NCBI RefSeq assembly: GCF_000317575.1
Contig: NC_019748.1
Span: 760,001-824,000, forward strand
Direction of reading: 5' to 3'
Length of the DNA: 64,000 nt
From: Stanieria cyanosphaera PCC 7437
GTDB taxonomy: Bacteria; Cyanobacteriota; Cyanobacteriia; Cyanobacteriales; Xenococcaceae
Shown piece after piece: positions 61,663 through 64,000 of this stretch (within the stretch, counting starts at the first letter, position 1; the number at the start of each line of letters is the position of its first letter). The position numbers and the translations under genes were made by a program. The notes beneath the pieces are model-generated. The model saw only the letters and a list, made by a program, of their open reading frames with translations, had not been told where the DNA came from and did not search any database.

Positions 61663-62952
61663 TTAATAATAAGAATTTAAATACTTTCTTATCACAGGTT
61701 GAAGAGTATAGAAAGTTTGATTATGTTCTTGAACAGTTTCTAACAGCGATCGCCGCCTTAAACAGTCAAGCAACCCAATCATTTCTGAACAACGCATTGA
61801 TAAAGTTGGTTTTGCCATCAACTGCGGAATTGAGACTAATTGATTTTCTTTTGCGATCGCACAAATCAAAGTTTTTTCTGCATCTGATAAACGATGATAT
61901 TGTTGGTCAATTACAAATTCTAAATCCCCAAGAAATAAAGTATTTTGGCGCAAAAATTCAGATATACTACCATTAAAAACTTCTTTAATCGTTGTAGCGA
62001 CTATTTTTAAAGCGAGGGGATGACCGCGATAAATTTCAATTAACTCATCCCAACGTTCTATTTCTGATAATTGCTTGTCTTCAAGTAACTGACGTGCTGC
62101 TGTAGTTAAACCTTGAAGTTGCAAAGAACGGATTGATGCCGAAGCACTTTCTAGTATGGCTAAATCTTTCGGTTTTTCGTTCCCAATTAGCAATAAACAG
62201 CTTTGATGTTCTAATTGAGCGATCTGACGAAATAATTCACCGTACATTTGATGCTCATCTTGATATGGTTGGGTCGCATTTCCCGTTGCCAAAATTGATT
62301 CTATTTGATCAAAGATCAACAAACAACGACTTTGACGCAATTGAAATAGTAATTGAGAGATTTTTTGAGCAACTGTAGCTTCAAAAGTTTGTCTGTGTGC
62401 AGTCAACACTATAGCTTCAGATAGGACAGTTTCTATCGATGGTGCATGAGCTAGACTACGCCAAAAGATATAATCAAATTCTTTTTGAAACTGTTTAGCT
62501 AAGTGTACAGCGAGCGTAGTTTTACCAATACCACCCAAACCATATAAAATGATTACTCGACAGCGTTCTTGAATCAACCATTGCCGTGATGTTTCAATTT
62601 CAGCTAGTCTTCCATAACAAACCATTCCATCAGGTGCTTCTCCCCAATCTTGTCCTGAATATTGAACTGTTTGCTGTTGACTAAGTTTGATTTCTCCTAC
62701 ATTTAATTCTGCTACTGCCGTCTGAGGTTTGGTAAAAATAGCTAGTAACTGACTTGGTTTAAGTTCTAAAACCTGAGCGATCTTAGCTAATTTATCATGC
62801 CCTGGTTTTTTGATTACACCACTAATCAGTTTACTCAGATAGGTTTTATCAATTCCAGTCTGTTGGGCGAGTCGATAGGCATTGATATTTTTTTTCATGA
62901 GTAACTGTTTAAATATCTCGCCTGCCAAATAACTATTTTGAAATTTTGTCAC
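61663..62952 (-). CDS. XRE-type HTH plus NB-ARC ATPase (STAND protein)
   Basis: GTG at 62952 gives 429 residues; ATG at 62898 is a possible later start. An N-terminal XRE-like helix-turn-helix (about 12-73; AYRLAQQTGIDKTYLSKLIS) is followed by the NB-ARC domain: CYGRLAEIETSRQWL (112-126), Walker A GLGGIGKTT (138-146) and Walker B LLIFDQIES (211-219). A winged-helix-like region (about 345-429) closes the protein. The usual C-terminal TPR or WD40 sensor repeats are absent. Such STAND proteins switch with nucleotide state. A pair with the kinase downstream (six-base gap) suggests signalling or defence. Confidence 0.85.
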   Translation of the reverse strand: MTKFQNSYLAGEIFKQLLMKKNINAYRLAQQTGIDKTYLSKLISGVIKKPGHDKLAKIAQVLELKPSQLLAIFTKPQTAVAELNVGEIKLSQQQTVQYSGQDWGEAPDGMVCYGRLAEIETSRQWLIQERCRVIILYGLGGIGKTTLAVHLAKQFQKEFDYIFWRSLAHAPSIETVLSEAIVLTAHRQTFEATVAQKISQLLFQLRQSRCLLIFDQIESILATGNATQPYQDEHQMYGELFRQIAQLEHQSCLLLIGNEKPKDLAILESASASIRSLQLQGLTTAARQLLEDKQLSEIERWDELIEIYRGHPLALKIVATTIKEVFNGSISEFLRQNTLFLGDLEFVIDQQYHRLSDAEKTLICAIAKENQLVSIPQLMAKPTLSMRCSEMIGLLDCLRRRSLLETVQEHNQTFYTLQPVIRKYLNSYY

Positions 62953-63205
62953 TATCGGTAATTGGGTTAATTGAGCAACTACAAAAATTTAAAAACAAAC
63001 AATATCTAATCTCACTCCAAGTTAATGATGGTTTTTTATGCCAAGAGAAATTTTTTGTAATAAATATTTAAGTTTTTTTAGATAAAATTATTCAACCTGA
63101 AAATCATTCAACTAGTTGAATTTTTTTGAGGATTTTAAGCAACTTTTCATTTTCTTACTCAGGAAGTTATAAAAAAATAAGAATATCTTTGAAGGAGATT
63201 AAGTA

Positions 63206-63418
63206 ATGATCACAGTTAAAGCTTTTTGGAGAAATAATGCGCTACCTGCCCAAAAAATTAAAATTGCTGTTGCATTCAATGACTTTTTTGGAGGTGGTGT
63301 AACTGATGATAATGGTGAGATTGATTTTGATTTAGAACCAGGACACGGACAAATTTTTTATCGAGGTTGTCCTATTTATATTGGAAAAATTGATGAAATT
63401 ATAACTATTCATATTTGA
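63206..63418 (+). CDS. Small beta-rich hypothetical protein (70 aa)
   Basis: A 70-residue protein with GAAGGAG about six bases before the ATG, a good ribosome binding site. It reads as alternating beta strands (MITVKAFWRNNALPAQKIKI, DDNGEIDFDLEPGHGQIFY) with no signal or membrane segment. The order resembles a tiny Ig-like or carboxypeptidase-regulatory-like fold, which is inference only. A terminator-like hairpin at 63600 ends the region. Confidence 0.6.
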   Translation: MITVKAFWRNNALPAQKIKIAVAFNDFFGGGVTDDNGEIDFDLEPGHGQIFYRGCPIYIGKIDEIITIHI

Positions 63419-63470
63419 AAAACTTAATAATTCAATCTAGGCAAAATTTAGACTATTTATTTATCAGGAT

Positions 63471-63576
63471 GACAATATTGGTCAAGCAAGATTAATTTTC
63501 AACCTATGCTTGGAGGTGGTGATGGCTATATAACTTCAACAGGTCGTCAATTAGATTTAGTTTTTTCTATCCAATA
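63471..63576 (+). pseudogene. Possible gene-end fragment between the 70-aa gene and the Calx-beta gene
   Basis: After TGA at 63468-63470 the frame reads QYWSSKINFQPMLGGGDGYI then TSTGRQLDLVF and ends at TAA. There is no supported start; a fragment in the next phase (QDDNIGQARLIFN) joins smoothly to it, suggesting one frameshift. A terminator hairpin follows. The family is not recognised. Confidence 0.25.
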
Positions 63577-63599
63577 AATATTTAGCAATTATTATCAAT

Positions 63600-63628
63600 T
63601 CTCTTCTTTTTAGGAGAGATAATTTTTT
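63600..63628 (+). terminator. Terminator hairpin before the Calx-beta gene
   Basis: TCTCTTC pairs with GGAGAGA (one G-U) around TTTTTA, then AATTTTTTATT follows. It lies 24 bases after the fragment ending at 63576 and marks the end of the unit that starts with the 70-aa gene. Confidence 0.6.
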
Positions 63629-63698
63629 ATTATTTATTGTTAATTGTTGGATATTTTTCTCTAAATATTTTATTGATTGATGTTATTTTTTTAGAAAA

Positions 63699-64000
63699 AT
63701 GGGAATAATAAATCCAGAAAAACCTAGCAATTTAATTTCGATCTCGAATCTTTATAGGTTTATTTTAGATGAATCTAAAAATCTTGAGATTAATTCAACT
63801 TTAGATACAGCCGATTACTTTCTTAGCATCAATCGTCGTGAAGATAATTTGAATACTAACTACAATCTTAGTTTTATATCTACAGCCGATCCTATCTCAA
63901 CCGTTTCCGTCACAGCACAAGATAGCGAAGCCAAAGAAGAAGGAACTAATGCAGGAAAATTTAGAATTACTCGCGATGGCGATACTTCAGAAGCACAGAC
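63699..64000 (+). CDS. Start of a Calx-beta-domain protein (continues beyond window)
   Basis: The frame opens at ATG 63699 and runs to the window edge (100 codons). The N-terminus (MGIINPEKPSNLISISNLYR, DTADYFLSINRREDN) has no classical signal peptide. Residues from about 70 read VSVTAQDSEAKEEGTNAGKF and RITRDGDTSEAQ, the typical opening of a Calx-beta repeat. Such repeats form large secreted calcium-binding adhesins or peptidases in cyanobacteria, often exported by type I secretion; the rest lies outside. Confidence 0.75.
   Translation, partial: MGIINPEKPSNLISISNLYRFILDESKNLEINSTLDTADYFLSINRREDNLNTNYNLSFISTADPISTVSVTAQDSEAKEEGTNAGKFRITRDGDTSEAQ

Noticed and set aside
1-64000. tRNA, rRNA, CRISPR or riboswitch
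   Set aside because: I looked for T-loop motifs (GGTTCRA), regularly spaced repeats and typical riboswitch cores by eye and found none; a covariance-model scan would be needed to exclude them.

Overview
The window is a 64-kb piece of a cyanobacterial chromosome. The evidence is the dense scatter of GCGATCGC (HIP1) octamers, an RpaB/Ycf27 response regulator, a CcmB-type 'cofactor assembly of complex C' protein, a VTE6-like phytyl-phosphate kinase, an HpsJ-type protein, a neutral invertase, and the split PilL-N/PilL-C arrangement otherwise known from Synechocystis. AT-rich spacers and many short tandem heptamer repeats (variants of AACTGRT) fit a unicellular or pleurocapsalean lineage, but the genus is only a guess. 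I see no rRNA, tRNA, CRISPR array, prophage or intact insertion sequence.

Layout. 1-5.8 kb (+): end of an APC permease, a lipoprotein-like methyltransferase, a ferric-reductase-type flavocytochrome, a small membrane peptide, a GH100 invertase and a membrane protein. 6.5-8.6 kb: an OmpR-type regulator and its histidine kinase. 8.9-16.2 kb (-): BrkB-family protein, AI-2E-family transporter, a 1245-aa membrane/hydrolase-like protein of unknown function, then a second AI-2E protein; two direct copies of a ~130-bp repeat bracket the first three genes. 16.5-21.8 kb: P2-type cation ATPase, an encapsulin-type ferritin with no shell gene nearby, and an MscS channel. 22-30 kb: DJ-1/PfpI, second BrkB, a BlaI-M56 pair, quinone oxidoreductase, YdcF, a small accessory patch with a stop-interrupted GNAT-like gene, and bioB. 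30-38.4 kb: SpoIID-like protein and the two halves of a CheA-type kinase (PilL-C and PilL-N) around purU, yraN and a HAD phosphatase. 38.4-48.5 kb: small conserved genes, three gene remnants, ygfZ, mnmE, radA, rpaB, CCB, aat and the VTE6 homologue. 48.7-60.2 kb: NTF2-like protein, a tandem pair of coiled-coil proteins, TPR protein, HpsJ, pgl, FHA protein and a Slt transglycosylase. 60.2-63 kb (-): an XRE-NB-ARC protein followed by a zinc-ribbon Ser/Thr kinase. The right edge holds the start of a Calx-beta protein.

Most genes are housekeeping or conserved cyanobacterial genes. The least explained parts are the 1245-aa protein operon, the NB-ARC/kinase pair, the coiled-coil pair, the shell-less encapsulated-ferritin homologue, the methyltransferase with a lipoprotein signal, and the heptamer repeats sitting directly at start and stop codons.
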